A stretch of 64,000 nt of DNA from an uncultured Faecalibacterium sp. (GCA_900540455.1 UQGD01000001.1:1-64000); one strand, 5' to 3'. Positions 8,735 to 17,039 are shown, counted from the stretch's first letter. The notes: generated by a model from the letters alone, not told the origin. Numbers and translations: made by a program.

Positions 8735-8769
8735 AAAGACCGGCAGAGCCTAGGCTCCGCCGGTCTTTT
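8735..8769. repeat. 35-bp palindromic terminator repeat, copy 2
   Basis: This copy is identical to 7026-7060. It serves as terminator of the leftward flavoprotein gene, whose stop is at 8791. Confidence 0.85.
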
Positions 8770-8790
8770 ATCATATCCTGATCGGTTCGT

Positions 8791-9975
8791 TTATGCCTTT
8801 GCCAGCAGCTCCTGGACCAGGGCATCCATCTGGGCTTCCGCAGCGGCATTGGCGGCGGAACGCAGGGTGACGACCTGCTCACAGATGGCAATGTTCTTCA
8901 TGCCCTCCAGCTCTGCACGCATCTGCTTAGCGGCCATGGGCGCCCAGCTGCCATTCTCCATCAGGGCGATGGTACGGCCCTGGAAGTTCTTGCTCTTCAG
9001 ATGTGCCAGCAGAGCCTCCATCGGGGGGAACAGGGCCCCGTCATAGGTTGCGCAGGCCAGCACGGTCTTTCCGCAGCGGAAAGCCTCGGTAACAGCATAC
9101 GACACATCGGTACGGGTCAGATCCATCTCGACCACCTTTGCACCCTGTGCACGCAGCTTTTCTGCCAGGGTATGGGCTGCCGCACGGGTATTGCCGTGGA
9201 TCGAAGCGGAGGCCACCAGGATCTTTTCCGGCTCCTCTGCACGGTAGCTGGACCACAGATCGTAATAATGCAAGTAGGGGGTCAGGTCGCCGGTCAGCAC
9301 CGGGCCATGCAGCGGGCAGATGGTGCTGATCTCCAGCGCAGCGGCCTTTTTCAGCACGGCCTGCACCTGCACGCCGTACTTGCCCACGATGTTCAGGAAG
9401 TAACGGCGGGCCTCACTGGCCCACTCAGCATTGGCATCGTAGTTTGCCACTGCGCCAAAACGGCCAAAAGCATCCGCGGAGAACAAGACCTTCTCGCTGG
9501 TCTCATAGCTGAGCATGACCTCCGGCCAATGCACCATCGGAGCCAGCACGAACTGCAGCGTGTGGCTGCCCAGAGACAGCGTATCCCCTTCCTTCACCAC
9601 CACACGGCGGTCAGCGGCCACTGCCTGTGCGCCAAAGAACTGGTCCATCATGACGAAGGTCTTGGCATTGCCCACCACCTGCATGGCGGGGTAAGCGGCT
9701 GCCAGCCGGGCAATATTGGCCCCATGGTCCGGCTCCATGTGAGAGACCACCAGGTAATCCGGCATACGGCCTGCCAGGGCCTGGGACAAGTTTTCCAGCC
9801 AGGCATCCGTAGCCCGGGCATCTACGGTGTCCAGCACGGCCACCTTTTCGTCCAGGATCACATAGGAATTGTAGCTGACGCCTGCGGGTACCGGGTACTG
9901 GCTCTCAAACAGGTCCAGGGTGGTATCGTCCACCCCCACGCCAAGGATCGCGCTGCTGATCTTGCTCACACTCAT
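8791..9975 (-). CDS. FprA-family A-type flavoprotein (flavodiiron protein)
   Basis: The 394-residue cytoplasmic enzyme has an N-terminal metallo-beta-lactamase-like domain (about 1-250) with the diiron ligand motif SHMEPDHG, and a C-terminal flavodoxin domain (about 255-394) that binds FMN. Flavodiiron proteins reduce O2 to water or NO to N2O, usually with electrons from rubredoxin-like partners. A rubrerythrin with rubredoxin-like domains lies at 62642-63295. It is transcribed alone from a good promoter with a palindrome over the start site, so it is probably regulated. Confidence 0.92.
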   Translation of the reverse strand: MSVSKISSAILGVGVDDTTLDLFESQYPVPAGVSYNSYVILDEKVAVLDTVDARATDAWLENLSQALAGRMPDYLVVSHMEPDHGANIARLAAAYPAMQVVGNAKTFVMMDQFFGAQAVAADRRVVVKEGDTLSLGSHTLQFVLAPMVHWPEVMLSYETSEKVLFSADAFGRFGAVANYDANAEWASEARRYFLNIVGKYGVQVQAVLKKAAALEISTICPLHGPVLTGDLTPYLHYYDLWSSYRAEEPEKILVASASIHGNTRAAAHTLAEKLRAQGAKVVEMDLTRTDVSYAVTEAFRCGKTVLACATYDGALFPPMEALLAHLKSKNFQGRTIALMENGSWAPMAAKQMRAELEGMKNIAICEQVVTLRSAANAAAEAQMDALVQELLAKA

Positions 9976-10091
9976 CGGAAATCCTCCTTTATTTTACCTT
10001 CTGTCCACAAAAAACGGGCTATTATTTCACACTGCGGCGGCAGCAGAGCAAGCCGCTGCAAAAAGCGCTGTGCTACGCCCGGAAATACACT

Positions 10092-10107
10092 CTAGGAGCC
10101 GTCCTAG
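10092..10107. promoter_or_regulatory. CTAGGA-N4-TCCTAG operator at the flavoprotein promoter
   Basis: The perfect 16-bp palindrome CTAGGAGCCGTCCTAG overlaps the downstream edge of the -10 box. This is a typical repressor position. The regulator is unknown. Confidence 0.55.
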
Positions 10108-10134
10108 TATAGCACAACAAACCGGCCGGTGCAA
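10106..10134 (-). promoter_or_regulatory. Flavoprotein gene promoter
   Basis: On the minus strand there is TTGCAC (10129-10134), a 17-nt spacer and TATACT (10106-10111). Confidence 0.7.
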
Positions 10135-10138
10135 GGGC

Positions 10139-11476
10139 TTATTCCTCCGTTTGCTGGGGCAGCCGGGCTGCGGCGGGGCGTCCCGGTTCTGCATCCAGCT
10201 CCAGCAGAGCTGCAGCGGCCGGTTCATCCAGCAGCTGCACAGCCCGCAGCTTGCGGCTGATGGCCCGGCTGCGCACGCCGATCAGCTGATCCAACTCCTC
10301 ATCGGTCTGGCGCAGCCGCTGCTGCATCTTGCTGAGCCCCTGGCCAAACTTTTCAAACTCCGTCTTGACCGCCCCCAGCAGCTGCCACACCTCGCCGGAG
10401 CGTTTTTGGATCGCCAGGGTGCGGAAGCCCATTTGCAGGCTGTTCAGCAGCGCTGCCATCGTGCTGGGTCCTGCCACATTGACCTGATAGTCCCGCTGCA
10501 GCGTCTCCAGCATCCCCATATTCACCACCTCGGCATACAGCCCCTCAAAGGGCAGGAACAGGATGCCGAATGTGGTGGTATAGGGCGGCTCCACATATTT
10601 TTCCCGGATATCCTTTGCCTCGCTGCGCAGCACCATTTCCAGCGCATGGCGGGCGTTGGCCGCAGCGGCAGCGTCTCCGGCCGCCAGCGCATCCTGCAAG
10701 TGGGCGTAGGTATCCCCCGGGAACTTGGAGTCGATGGGCAGCCACACTGTGCCCCCATCGGCACCAGGCAGCTTGACCGCATATTCCACACGCTGGGTGC
10801 TGCCGGGGATGGTCGCTACGTTGGTGTCGAACTGCTCCGGAGCCAGGATCTCCTCCAGGATGGCTCCCAGCTGGATCTCACCCAAAATGCCCCGGGTCTT
10901 TACGCCGGACAGCACCTGTTTCAGTCCGCCCACATCTGCCGCCAGGGTCTGCATCTCACCCAGACCTTTATACACCTGCTCCAGCTGTGCGTTTACCGCC
11001 TGGAAGCTCTCGGTCACACGTTTTTGCAGCGCGTCCTGCAGCTGCTCGTCCACAGTATGGCGGATCTCGTCCAGTTTGCGGGCATTTTCCTCCTGGAGTG
11101 CCTTCATGCCCTCGTTCAGACTGTTGCGCAGCTGCTCCATCTGCTGGGCATTCTGCTGCTGCAAGCTGTTCAGCCGGCGTTCCAGAGCCTCCTGCTGGCC
11201 CGTTTGTCCCTGGGCCAGGGTGGCGCTCATATTCTGCACCGCCGTCTGCAATGCATCGCTTACACTGCGCAGCGCCGCTTCATTCTGCTGCGCCAGCGCC
11301 GCCTGCTGGCGGGCATTCTCCTTTGCCTGTGCCGCCAGCTGCTGTGCCAGCCAGCTGCGCAGGGCTTCGGTCCCCTGCTGTCCCTGCTGCGGCCTGCCAG
11401 TACGGTAAAGCACCACTGCCAGCAAAAGGCAGATGGTGACCAGCAAAAAAGTATACAGCAGCGCAAGAACTTCCAT
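10139..11476 (-). CDS. rmuC: DNA recombination protein RmuC
   Basis: The 445-residue protein has an N-terminal membrane anchor (about 3-23) and a long Gln/Glu/Ala-rich coiled coil (about 35-165). The conserved RmuC nuclease-like domain follows (about 175-420; for example GILGEIQLGAILEEIL and LPIDSKFPGD). RmuC is thought to limit inversions at short inverted repeats. The ATG at 11476 follows GAGGTGATTCAAT. That ribosome site overlaps the end of a short decayed frame upstream. Confidence 0.93.
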   Translation of the reverse strand: MEVLALLYTFLLVTICLLLAVVLYRTGRPQQGQQGTEALRSWLAQQLAAQAKENARQQAALAQQNEAALRSVSDALQTAVQNMSATLAQGQTGQQEALERRLNSLQQQNAQQMEQLRNSLNEGMKALQEENARKLDEIRHTVDEQLQDALQKRVTESFQAVNAQLEQVYKGLGEMQTLAADVGGLKQVLSGVKTRGILGEIQLGAILEEILAPEQFDTNVATIPGSTQRVEYAVKLPGADGGTVWLPIDSKFPGDTYAHLQDALAAGDAAAAANARHALEMVLRSEAKDIREKYVEPPYTTTFGILFLPFEGLYAEVVNMGMLETLQRDYQVNVAGPSTMAALLNSLQMGFRTLAIQKRSGEVWQLLGAVKTEFEKFGQGLSKMQQRLRQTDEELDQLIGVRSRAISRKLRAVQLLDEPAAAALLELDAEPGRPAAARLPQQTEE

Positions 11477-11482
11477 ATTGAA

Positions 11483-11590
11483 TCACCTCGTCATTTCTTT
11501 TACCTGGCTGTCCCAAAAGGCGGCCGCTTCCTCCAGCCAGCCCTCCGCATCGGTGCCGATGGCGTGGGGCGCATTTTGGCAGACCCAAAA
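11483..11590 (-). pseudogene. 3' remnant of a decayed gene upstream of rmuC
   Basis: A 35-codon frame reads protein-like (APHAIGTDAEGWLEEAAAF within it) and stops inside the rmuC ribosome site, as an upstream operon gene would. It has an in-frame stop just before it and no usable start codon, so it is probably the surviving C-terminal tail of a deleted gene. The family is not identified. Confidence 0.35.
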
Positions 11591-11650
11591 TCAATCTATC
11601 CGTGTCGTCAGATGGATTTAAACGGCCTGTACAGACCAGGTTTTCCTGCA

Positions 11651-11679
11651 TTGCATTTTGTCAAAAAAGCTATTATAAT
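11651..11679 (+). promoter_or_regulatory. Promoter for the GNAT gene
   Basis: There is TTGCAT (11651-11656), a 17-nt spacer and a perfect TATAAT (11674-11679). The predicted leader before the start at 11912 is about 225 nt. Confidence 0.65.
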
Positions 11680-11689
11680 AAATCTCGTC

Positions 11690-11905
11690 CAGCAAGCGGA
11701 CAGCTTACCGATATCGTCTTTATTGTATCACAACCAAAGGGTTTGTCAAAACCCTGTCTGCTGCGCCGTTCCCTGCCGGGACAGCCTGGCAGACCAACTG
11801 CATCGCCCCTGTTTTTGGGGAAAACAGGGGCGCCTTCCCCGCATGTGGACGATATCGCGGGGAAGCATACTGCGGGGGCATGGAGGTCCCCGCCGGGAGT
11901 GGGGA
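11690..11905 (+). other. Structured 5' leader of the GNAT gene
   Basis: Two consecutive strong hairpins are visible. One has a perfect 12-bp stem with a five-base loop (11804-11815 with 11821-11832). The other has a 9-bp stem CTTCCCCGC/GCGGGGAAG (11834-11842 with 11857-11865). There is no T run, so they are not ordinary terminators. I recognise no known riboswitch class. Confidence 0.4.
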
Positions 11906-11911
11906 AAAAAC

Positions 11912-12430
11912 ATGGAACAGATCACAGTCCGGCCTATGCAGCCGGAGGATTGGGACGCCGTCTCTGAGATCTATCTGGAAGGGATCGCTACGGAGCACGC
12001 CACCTTTCAAACCGCCTGTCCCCCCTATGCCGCCTGGGACGCCTCCCATACACAGGAGTGCCGCCTGGTGGCGCTGCTGGGGGAACAGCTGGCGGGCTGG
12101 GCCGCACTGCACCGGGTAGACCCCCGCTGGTGCTACCGGGGCGTTGCTGAGGTGAGCATCTATATGGGGGAGCGCTTCCGGGGCCGGGGGCTGGGGGCAG
12201 AGCTGCTGGCTGCCCTATGCCGGGAGGCCGAGCAGGCCGGGTACTGGACGCTGCAGTCCACCGTTCTGCAGGACAACGAAGCCAGCCGCCGGCTGCACCT
12301 GAAATGCGGGTTCCGACAGGTGGGGCGGCGGGAGCGGATCGCCCGGGACTGCCACGGCCGCTGGCTGGACACCTTTTTAATGGAGCGCCGCTGCGCAGCC
12401 GATGAGCCGGAAGGCTACAAAAAACTATAA
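11912..12430 (+). CDS. GNAT N-acetyltransferase, phosphinothricin acetyltransferase-like
   Basis: The 172-residue protein has the GNAT fold. The acetyl-CoA pyrophosphate-binding motif is in GERFRGRGLGAELL (about 85-98) and the motif B region is in VLQDNEASRRLHLKCGF. The N-terminal IRxMxxxDWxAVxxIYxEGI-like pattern and the TFQT segment resemble the Pat/Bar subfamily that acetylates amino-acid-like amines. The frame is open far upstream, but the ATG at 11912 has a GGGAGTGGGG ribosome site and fits the domain start. The substrate cannot be told from sequence. Confidence 0.85.
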   Translation: MEQITVRPMQPEDWDAVSEIYLEGIATEHATFQTACPPYAAWDASHTQECRLVALLGEQLAGWAALHRVDPRWCYRGVAEVSIYMGERFRGRGLGAELLAALCREAEQAGYWTLQSTVLQDNEASRRLHLKCGFRQVGRRERIARDCHGRWLDTFLMERRCAADEPEGYKKL

Positions 12431-12432
12431 AA

Positions 12433-12480
12433 CGAACAAGCCGCCGGTACCAATGCACAGGTACCGGCGGCTTGTTTTAT
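12433..12480. terminator. Bidirectional terminator
   Basis: A long perfect hairpin (AACAAGCCGCCGGTACC and its complement) has a T run on the plus strand. It serves the rightward GNAT gene and the leftward HD gene, whose stop overlaps it. Confidence 0.88.
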
Positions 12481-12965
12481 CAGACCGCGGCTCGCTGGAA
12501 CATACTTTCCACGATGGCGCAATATTTATCGGCCAGGCAGACAATGATCGCCTCCCGGCATTTGGGCACATGACGCAGGGTCAGGGGCCACATATGGCTG
12601 GAGATGATATTCTGTTCCTTTTTTGTAATGGCAAAGTAGCTGCAGGCGTTCAGGCAAGCCGACTTCGGATGAGAGAAGCCGTGCATCTCAAACAGGCGGC
12701 GCAGCCCATGGAAACTGCCGGAGGTATGCCAGTCATACAGATAAAAATCATGCAGCAGCGCCCCCACAGCAAGCGCAGTTTCGTCCGCCCCCAGGTGCAG
12801 CCGACGGTTCAGCCAGTAACTGACCAGTACGACGTTGCGGCAGTGTTCGTAGGTAGTGACAGAGCCATGCTGGATATACTGCCGCATCTGCTGCACGGCC
12901 GGGTGACGGTCGTACTGGTCCAGGATGGCATCCAGCTGCTGTGCTTCGGTTTCAGAAAGCTGCAT
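12480..12965 (-). CDS. HD domain protein
   Basis: The 161-residue cytoplasmic protein has an HD-type phosphohydrolase core. The first metal-ligand His is likely in TYEHCRNVV and the HD pair in GALLHDFYLYDW (about residues 88-99). The C-terminal segment AIIVCLADKYCAIVE closes the fold. Small HD proteins of this type are uncharacterised predicted phosphohydrolases. Of two nearby ATGs (12971 and 12965), the second has better spacing from GGAAGGGG. It lies 34 nt after a small unknown gene and probably shares its transcript. Confidence 0.75.
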   Translation of the reverse strand: MQLSETEAQQLDAILDQYDRHPAVQQMRQYIQHGSVTTYEHCRNVVLVSYWLNRRLHLGADETALAVGALLHDFYLYDWHTSGSFHGLRRLFEMHGFSHPKSACLNACSYFAITKKEQNIISSHMWPLTLRHVPKCREAIIVCLADKYCAIVESMFQRAAV

Positions 12966-12999
12966 AGGCATTTCCCCTTCCAGGTTCAAAGACCTTTGA

Positions 13000-13440
13000 T
13001 CAAGAATGGAGCTGGTTGGGCGAGGAGGAGCCAAAGTTCTCCGCCTCCGAGGGCATCTGCCGCACAAGGCTCAGATCCACCAGATACTGTTCGCCGTCTC
13101 CCAGAGCTTCCAGCTCGGCCAGCTTTGCCTGGGCAGCGGCATCATCCGGATACCACTGGATCAGGAAAAAGTTGTCCTGCTCCACCCCATAATACAGCCA
13201 GCGGCCATCGGCCCGCAGCAGGTCATCCAGGTGATCCACCTCGTCGCCGTCCTGCAGGCCAAGGCCCTCCTCTGCATACAAGCTCTCCGGCTCCACCTGC
13301 AGCATCTCGATCACCTGGATCGCGCTTTGCAGGTACTCGTCCTGGGAGATGCTCTTATCGGATTTTTCCCACCCGGTCAGGAAAGCCTGCATCAGCAGTC
13401 CCCGGACCGAGATCTTGGGCAGTTGCGGGTCTAAAGTCAT
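13000..13440 (-). CDS. Conserved hypothetical cytoplasmic protein
   Basis: The 146-residue acidic protein has no signal peptide or membrane segment. I do not recognise the family. The ATG at 13440 follows AAAAAAGGAGCG at good spacing; the frame upstream of it is probably not translated. The N-terminal half (about 1-60) looks helical, and the central YYGVEQDNFFLIQWYPDD region is probably a beta-rich core. It is likely cotranscribed with the HD protein gene 34 nt downstream. Confidence 0.75.
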   Translation of the reverse strand: MTLDPQLPKISVRGLLMQAFLTGWEKSDKSISQDEYLQSAIQVIEMLQVEPESLYAEEGLGLQDGDEVDHLDDLLRADGRWLYYGVEQDNFFLIQWYPDDAAAQAKLAELEALGDGEQYLVDLSLVRQMPSEAENFGSSSPNQLHS

Positions 13441-13541
13441 TGTGTTACGCTCCTTTTTTGCGTTGCCCCTGCTTGTAGTATACACCGGCATCTCCGTGCA
13501 GGTCAACGGAATTTTTGTGAATTTTTTGTAGGTGCGTCCGA

Positions 13542-14324
13542 TTAAATATGGAAATCCAGCGTATCGGCCAGCCACTCCAGCGCCAGCGCCAGCCAGTGGC
13601 GGCGGTGGGCGCTGTCCGCCCCTACTTCCGCTGTGCTGATGCTGGTGCCGTGGACCCCCTTCTGGAACAGATGCACCTCGCAGGGCACACCCGCTCTGCG
13701 CAGGGCCGCCGTCAGCAGCAGGGTGTTTTCCACCGGAACGGTCTGGTCCTCCATGGTATGCCAGACAAACACCGGCGGGACCTCCGGGGTGATCTTATCT
13801 TCCAGCGAGAACACCTGCTGGGCAGCCGGGTCCTGGCTGGCCGCCAGCTGCTCAAAACTGCCCCGGTGGGCATAGGCACCGGCGCTGATCACCGGATAGC
13901 CCAGCACGACCGCATTGGGCCGGGGCTGCGCCGCCCCCTCTGCCCCAGGCAGGGTGAGCACAGCGCTGGACAAAGCCAGGTGTCCCCCGGCGGAAAAGCC
14001 GCAGACAGCGATCTTCTCCGGCTCTACGCCCCAGGCAGCAGCGTGGGTCCGCACCAGACCAATGGCCTGGCTGATCTGACGCAGCGGCTGAAAATCTGCC
14101 GCCGCATCCCCTACGCTGTACTCCAGCACGGCGGTATGGTAGCCTGCCGCCGCAAACTGCAGGGCCACCGGGTCCCCCTCCCGGGGGCTGACATGGTTGT
14201 ATCCGCCGCCGGGAACCACCAGCACCAGCGGGCGCACCAGGGCCGACGGCATTGCCTCTGACGGGGTACGCAGATAGACGGTCAGTTTTGCCCCGCCGGT
14301 CAGTTCCAGTTGTTTCAGTTCCAT
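13542..14324 (-). CDS. Alpha/beta hydrolase (esterase/lipase-like)
   Basis: The 260-residue protein has the alpha/beta hydrolase fold with an oxyanion motif VPGGGYNHVS (about 36-45) and a nucleophile elbow GFSAGGH (about 108-114). An acid residue probably lies in WHTMEDQTVP and the catalytic His in KGVHGTSI. The motifs resemble the carbohydrate acetyl-esterase branch (Axe/BD-FAE type), so deacetylation of plant polysaccharide fragments is possible. It has no signal peptide. The start follows AGGAGGATAGG, 12 nt after the preceding gene, so the two form an operon. Confidence 0.88.
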   Translation of the reverse strand: MELKQLELTGGAKLTVYLRTPSEAMPSALVRPLVLVVPGGGYNHVSPREGDPVALQFAAAGYHTAVLEYSVGDAAADFQPLRQISQAIGLVRTHAAAWGVEPEKIAVCGFSAGGHLALSSAVLTLPGAEGAAQPRPNAVVLGYPVISAGAYAHRGSFEQLAASQDPAAQQVFSLEDKITPEVPPVFVWHTMEDQTVPVENTLLLTAALRRAGVPCEVHLFQKGVHGTSISTAEVGADSAHRRHWLALALEWLADTLDFHI

Positions 14325-14336
14325 CCTATCCTCCTA

Positions 14337-14834
14337 TTACTCCTTCCAATCCATGTGCCGCCCTTCCGGATGGGCTGCAATAAATTCCACACACAGATCC
14401 GCACATATGCGGCACAGTTCCGGGCAGGGGCGCTTGTGGTAATACCCCTCGGTGCGGGCCTGCGCCTGGGTGCCCTGGGTAGGCTGCACGCCCGCCTTAG
14501 CCAGCAGTTCCCGGCAGATAATGCTATCCCCGCCGCTGCGCTGACGGTACATCTGGGCGGCCTCCTGCACCAGCGCATAGATCCGGGATTTATCCTGGGG
14601 ATCTGCCGGGTCAGCATACACCAGGCTGATCACCGTGACCACCCCGCAGAATGCGCCGCACACCTCCCGCATCCGGCCAATGCCTGCCCCAAACCCAGAG
14701 GACAAACGCAGGGCCAGTTCCTCGGTCAGCCCCAGCTGGGGCGCAAAGGCAGCCACCACGCTCTGGCTGCAATTATATCCCCTTAAAAAATACTGATACG
14801 CCGCTTCTCCCTGTCTGGACAAAACATTTCCCAT
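14337..14834 (-). CDS. C_GCAxxG_C_C family redox-type protein
   Basis: The 165-residue cytoplasmic protein shows the cysteine pattern that names this family. A Cys lies in GYNCSQSVVAAF (about 16-27), GAFCG in REVCGAFCGVV, and further Cys in IICREL and CPELCRICADLC near the end. The family is predicted to bind metal or a redox cofactor, but its reaction is unknown. The open frame begins upstream, but the promoter -10 box lies inside that part, so the ATG at 14834 is the first usable start. It is followed by the hydrolase gene. Confidence 0.85.
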   Translation of the reverse strand: MGNVLSRQGEAAYQYFLRGYNCSQSVVAAFAPQLGLTEELALRLSSGFGAGIGRMREVCGAFCGVVTVISLVYADPADPQDKSRIYALVQEAAQMYRQRSGGDSIICRELLAKAGVQPTQGTQAQARTEGYYHKRPCPELCRICADLCVEFIAAHPEGRHMDWKE

Positions 14835-14862
14835 CCCTTTCTTTTGATTGGTTCCGCTGTAC

Positions 14863-14891
14863 ATTATAATGCTTTGCCGCCGGGATGTAAA
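14863..14891 (-). promoter_or_regulatory. Promoter of the C_GCAxxG_C_C-hydrolase operon
   Basis: On the minus strand there is TTTACA, a 17-nt spacer and a perfect TATAAT (14863-14868), giving a leader of only about 22 nt. Confidence 0.7.
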
Positions 14892-14939
14892 GCGGACTGC
14901 CATGCAGAAACAGCATTTCTGAACTTTTTATGAAAGGGC

Positions 14940-14968
14940 TTGATTTTTACCTGCCGCCGGTGTATATT
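14940..14968 (+). promoter_or_regulatory. htpG promoter
   Basis: There is TTGATT (14940-14945), a 17-nt spacer and TATATT (14963-14968). The -10 box overlaps the CIRCE element. Confidence 0.75.
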
Positions 14969-14993
14969 AGCACTCGTAAGATATGAGTGCTAA
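14967..14993. promoter_or_regulatory. CIRCE element (HrcA operator)
   Basis: A perfect TTAGCACTC-N9-GAGTGCTAA inverted repeat is present. HrcA repressor binding here would block htpG transcription in the absence of heat or misfolding stress. Confidence 0.97.
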
Positions 14994-15046
14994 ACCGCCG
15001 CAGGCGGCAACACCGGAAATAAAGAAGAGCAAAGAGGTTTTGGATC

Positions 15047-16975
15047 ATGGCAAAAATCGAATTTAAGGCTGAAAGCAAAAAGCTGATGGACATGATGATC
15101 AACTCCATCTATACCAACAAGGAGATCTTCCTGCGGGAGCTGATCTCCAACGCTTCGGACGCCATCGACAAGCTCTATTATAAGAGCCTGACCGATACCT
15201 CGGTGGGCATGAACAAGGGCGACTTCCGCATCCTGCTGACCCTGGATAAAGACAGCCGCACCCTCACCGTCTCGGACAACGGCATCGGCATGACCCGGGA
15301 GGAGCTGGAGTCCAACCTGGGCACCATCGCCCACTCCGGCAGCCTGGATTTCAAGAAGGATAACCAGGACGAGAACATCGACATCATTGGTCAGTTCGGC
15401 GTAGGCTTCTACTCCGCTTTCATGGTGGCAGACAAGGTCACCGTGATTTCCCGTGCTTACGGCGCAGACGAAGCCTGGCAGTGGGAATCCAGCGGTGCGG
15501 ACGGCTATGAGCTGTCCCCTGCCGAGAAAGAGACCGCCGGCACCGACATCATCCTGCACATCAAGCCGGACACCGAGGAAGACCACTACGACAACTTCAC
15601 CAACGAATACGGCATTGCCGCGATCGTGAAGAAATACAGCGACTATGTCCGTTACCCCATCCAGATGGAGCGGGAAAAGAGCCGTCAGAAGCCGGAACCG
15701 GACCCCAAGCCGGAGGATTACACCCCTGAGTGGGAGACCTACACCGAGCTGGAGACCCTGAACAGCATGGTCCCCATCTGGAAGAAGCAGAAGAGCGAAG
15801 TCTCCGAGGAGGAGTACGCCAACTTCTATAAGGATAAGTTCAGCGATTACGCCGACCCCGCCCGGGTCATTGTGAGCCGCACCGAGGGCACCGCCAACTA
15901 CAACGCCCTGCTGTTCGTCCCCGGTCACCGTCCCTATGACTTCTACACCAAGGATTACGAGAAGGGCCTGGCGCTGTACGCTTCCGGCGTGCTGATCATG
16001 GAAAAATGCGCCGACCTGCTGCCGGATTACTTCAGCTTTATCAAGGGCATCGTGGACAGCCAGGATCTGAGCCTGAACATCAGCCGTGAGATGCTGCAGC
16101 AGGACAACCAGCTCAAGCTGATCCACAACGCACTGGAAAAGAAGATCAAGAACGAGCTGCTGGCGATGCTGCGCACCGACCGGGAGAAGTACGAGACATT
16201 CTGGAAAGAGTTTGGCCGTCAGATCAAGTTTGGCGCCTACTCCGACTACGGCATGCACGCCGAGCTGCTGCGGGATCTGCTGCTGTTCTGGTCCGCTAAG
16301 GAGCAGAAGATGGTGACCCTGGAGGAGTATGTGGAGAAGATGCCTGCCGAGCAGAAGTGCATCTACTTCGCCGCTGGCGAGTCCACCAGCCGTCTGGCCA
16401 AGCTCCCCGCCGCCGAGCGCGTGCTGGATAAGGGCTATGACCTGCTGCTGCTCACCGAGGATGTGGATGAGTTCTGCCTGCAGGTGCTGCGCAGCTATCC
16501 CCGCAAGGATGCCGAGGGCAAGGACGGCACCGTAGAGTTCAAGAACGTGAACAGCGGTGATCTGGGCCTGGAGACCGAGGAGGAGAAGAAGGCCGCTGAG
16601 GAGGCCACCACCGAAAACCAGAGCCTGTTCGACGCCATGCAGACCGCATTGTCCGGCAAGGTAAAGCAGGTCAAGGTCTCCACCCGGCTGAAGGATCACC
16701 CGGTCTGCCTGTCGGCAGACGGCCCCCTGTCCATCGAGATGGAGAAGGTCCTGTCCAAGCAGCCCGGCGGCGAGGAGGTCAAGAGCGACAAGGTGCTGGA
16801 GCTGAACGTCAACCACCCGGTCTTTGCCGTGCTGAAAGCCGCCCAGGAGGCAGGCGACACCGAAAAGGTGGAGAAGTACAGCGCCCTGCTGTATGCACAG
16901 GCCCAGCTGATCGAGGGTCTGCCGGTGGACGACCCCTCCGCTTATGCAGAGGCCGTGTGCAGCCTGATGAAGTGA
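15047..16975 (+). CDS. htpG: Hsp90 chaperone HtpG
   Basis: The 642-residue cytoplasmic Hsp90 homologue is an ATP-driven chaperone dimer. The N-terminal GHKL ATPase domain (about 1-215) carries the signature NKEIFLRELISNASDA, DNGIGM and GQFGVGFYSAFMVA. Middle (about 225-490) and C-terminal dimerisation (about 510-642) domains follow. Length is normal for bacterial HtpG. The CIRCE element shows HrcA control, which is less common for htpG than for groESL or dnaK. A hairpin with T runs follows at 17022-17064. Confidence 0.98.
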   Translation: MAKIEFKAESKKLMDMMINSIYTNKEIFLRELISNASDAIDKLYYKSLTDTSVGMNKGDFRILLTLDKDSRTLTVSDNGIGMTREELESNLGTIAHSGSLDFKKDNQDENIDIIGQFGVGFYSAFMVADKVTVISRAYGADEAWQWESSGADGYELSPAEKETAGTDIILHIKPDTEEDHYDNFTNEYGIAAIVKKYSDYVRYPIQMEREKSRQKPEPDPKPEDYTPEWETYTELETLNSMVPIWKKQKSEVSEEEYANFYKDKFSDYADPARVIVSRTEGTANYNALLFVPGHRPYDFYTKDYEKGLALYASGVLIMEKCADLLPDYFSFIKGIVDSQDLSLNISREMLQQDNQLKLIHNALEKKIKNELLAMLRTDREKYETFWKEFGRQIKFGAYSDYGMHAELLRDLLLFWSAKEQKMVTLEEYVEKMPAEQKCIYFAAGESTSRLAKLPAAERVLDKGYDLLLLTEDVDEFCLQVLRSYPRKDAEGKDGTVEFKNVNSGDLGLETEEEKKAAEEATTENQSLFDAMQTALSGKVKQVKVSTRLKDHPVCLSADGPLSIEMEKVLSKQPGGEEVKSDKVLELNVNHPVFAVLKAAQEAGDTEKVEKYSALLYAQAQLIEGLPVDDPSAYAEAVCSLMK

Positions 16976-17010
16976 TCTGCCCTATTCTGGCATCATACTG
17001 ATTTTACCCC

Positions 17011-17039
17011 TTAACAAAACTGCCGCGCTCCGCTATAAT
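17011..17039 (+). promoter_or_regulatory. xpaC-like gene promoter nested in the htpG terminator
   Basis: TTAACA (17011-17016), a 17-nt spacer and a perfect TATAAT (17034-17039) overlap a GCCGCG/CGCGGC hairpin with a following T run, the likely htpG terminator. Confidence 0.65.

Noticed and set aside
9920..11911. Upstream part of the plus-strand frame that ends in the GNAT gene
   Set aside because: It is antisense to rmuC and the flavoprotein; only the part from 11912 matches a domain and has a ribosome site.
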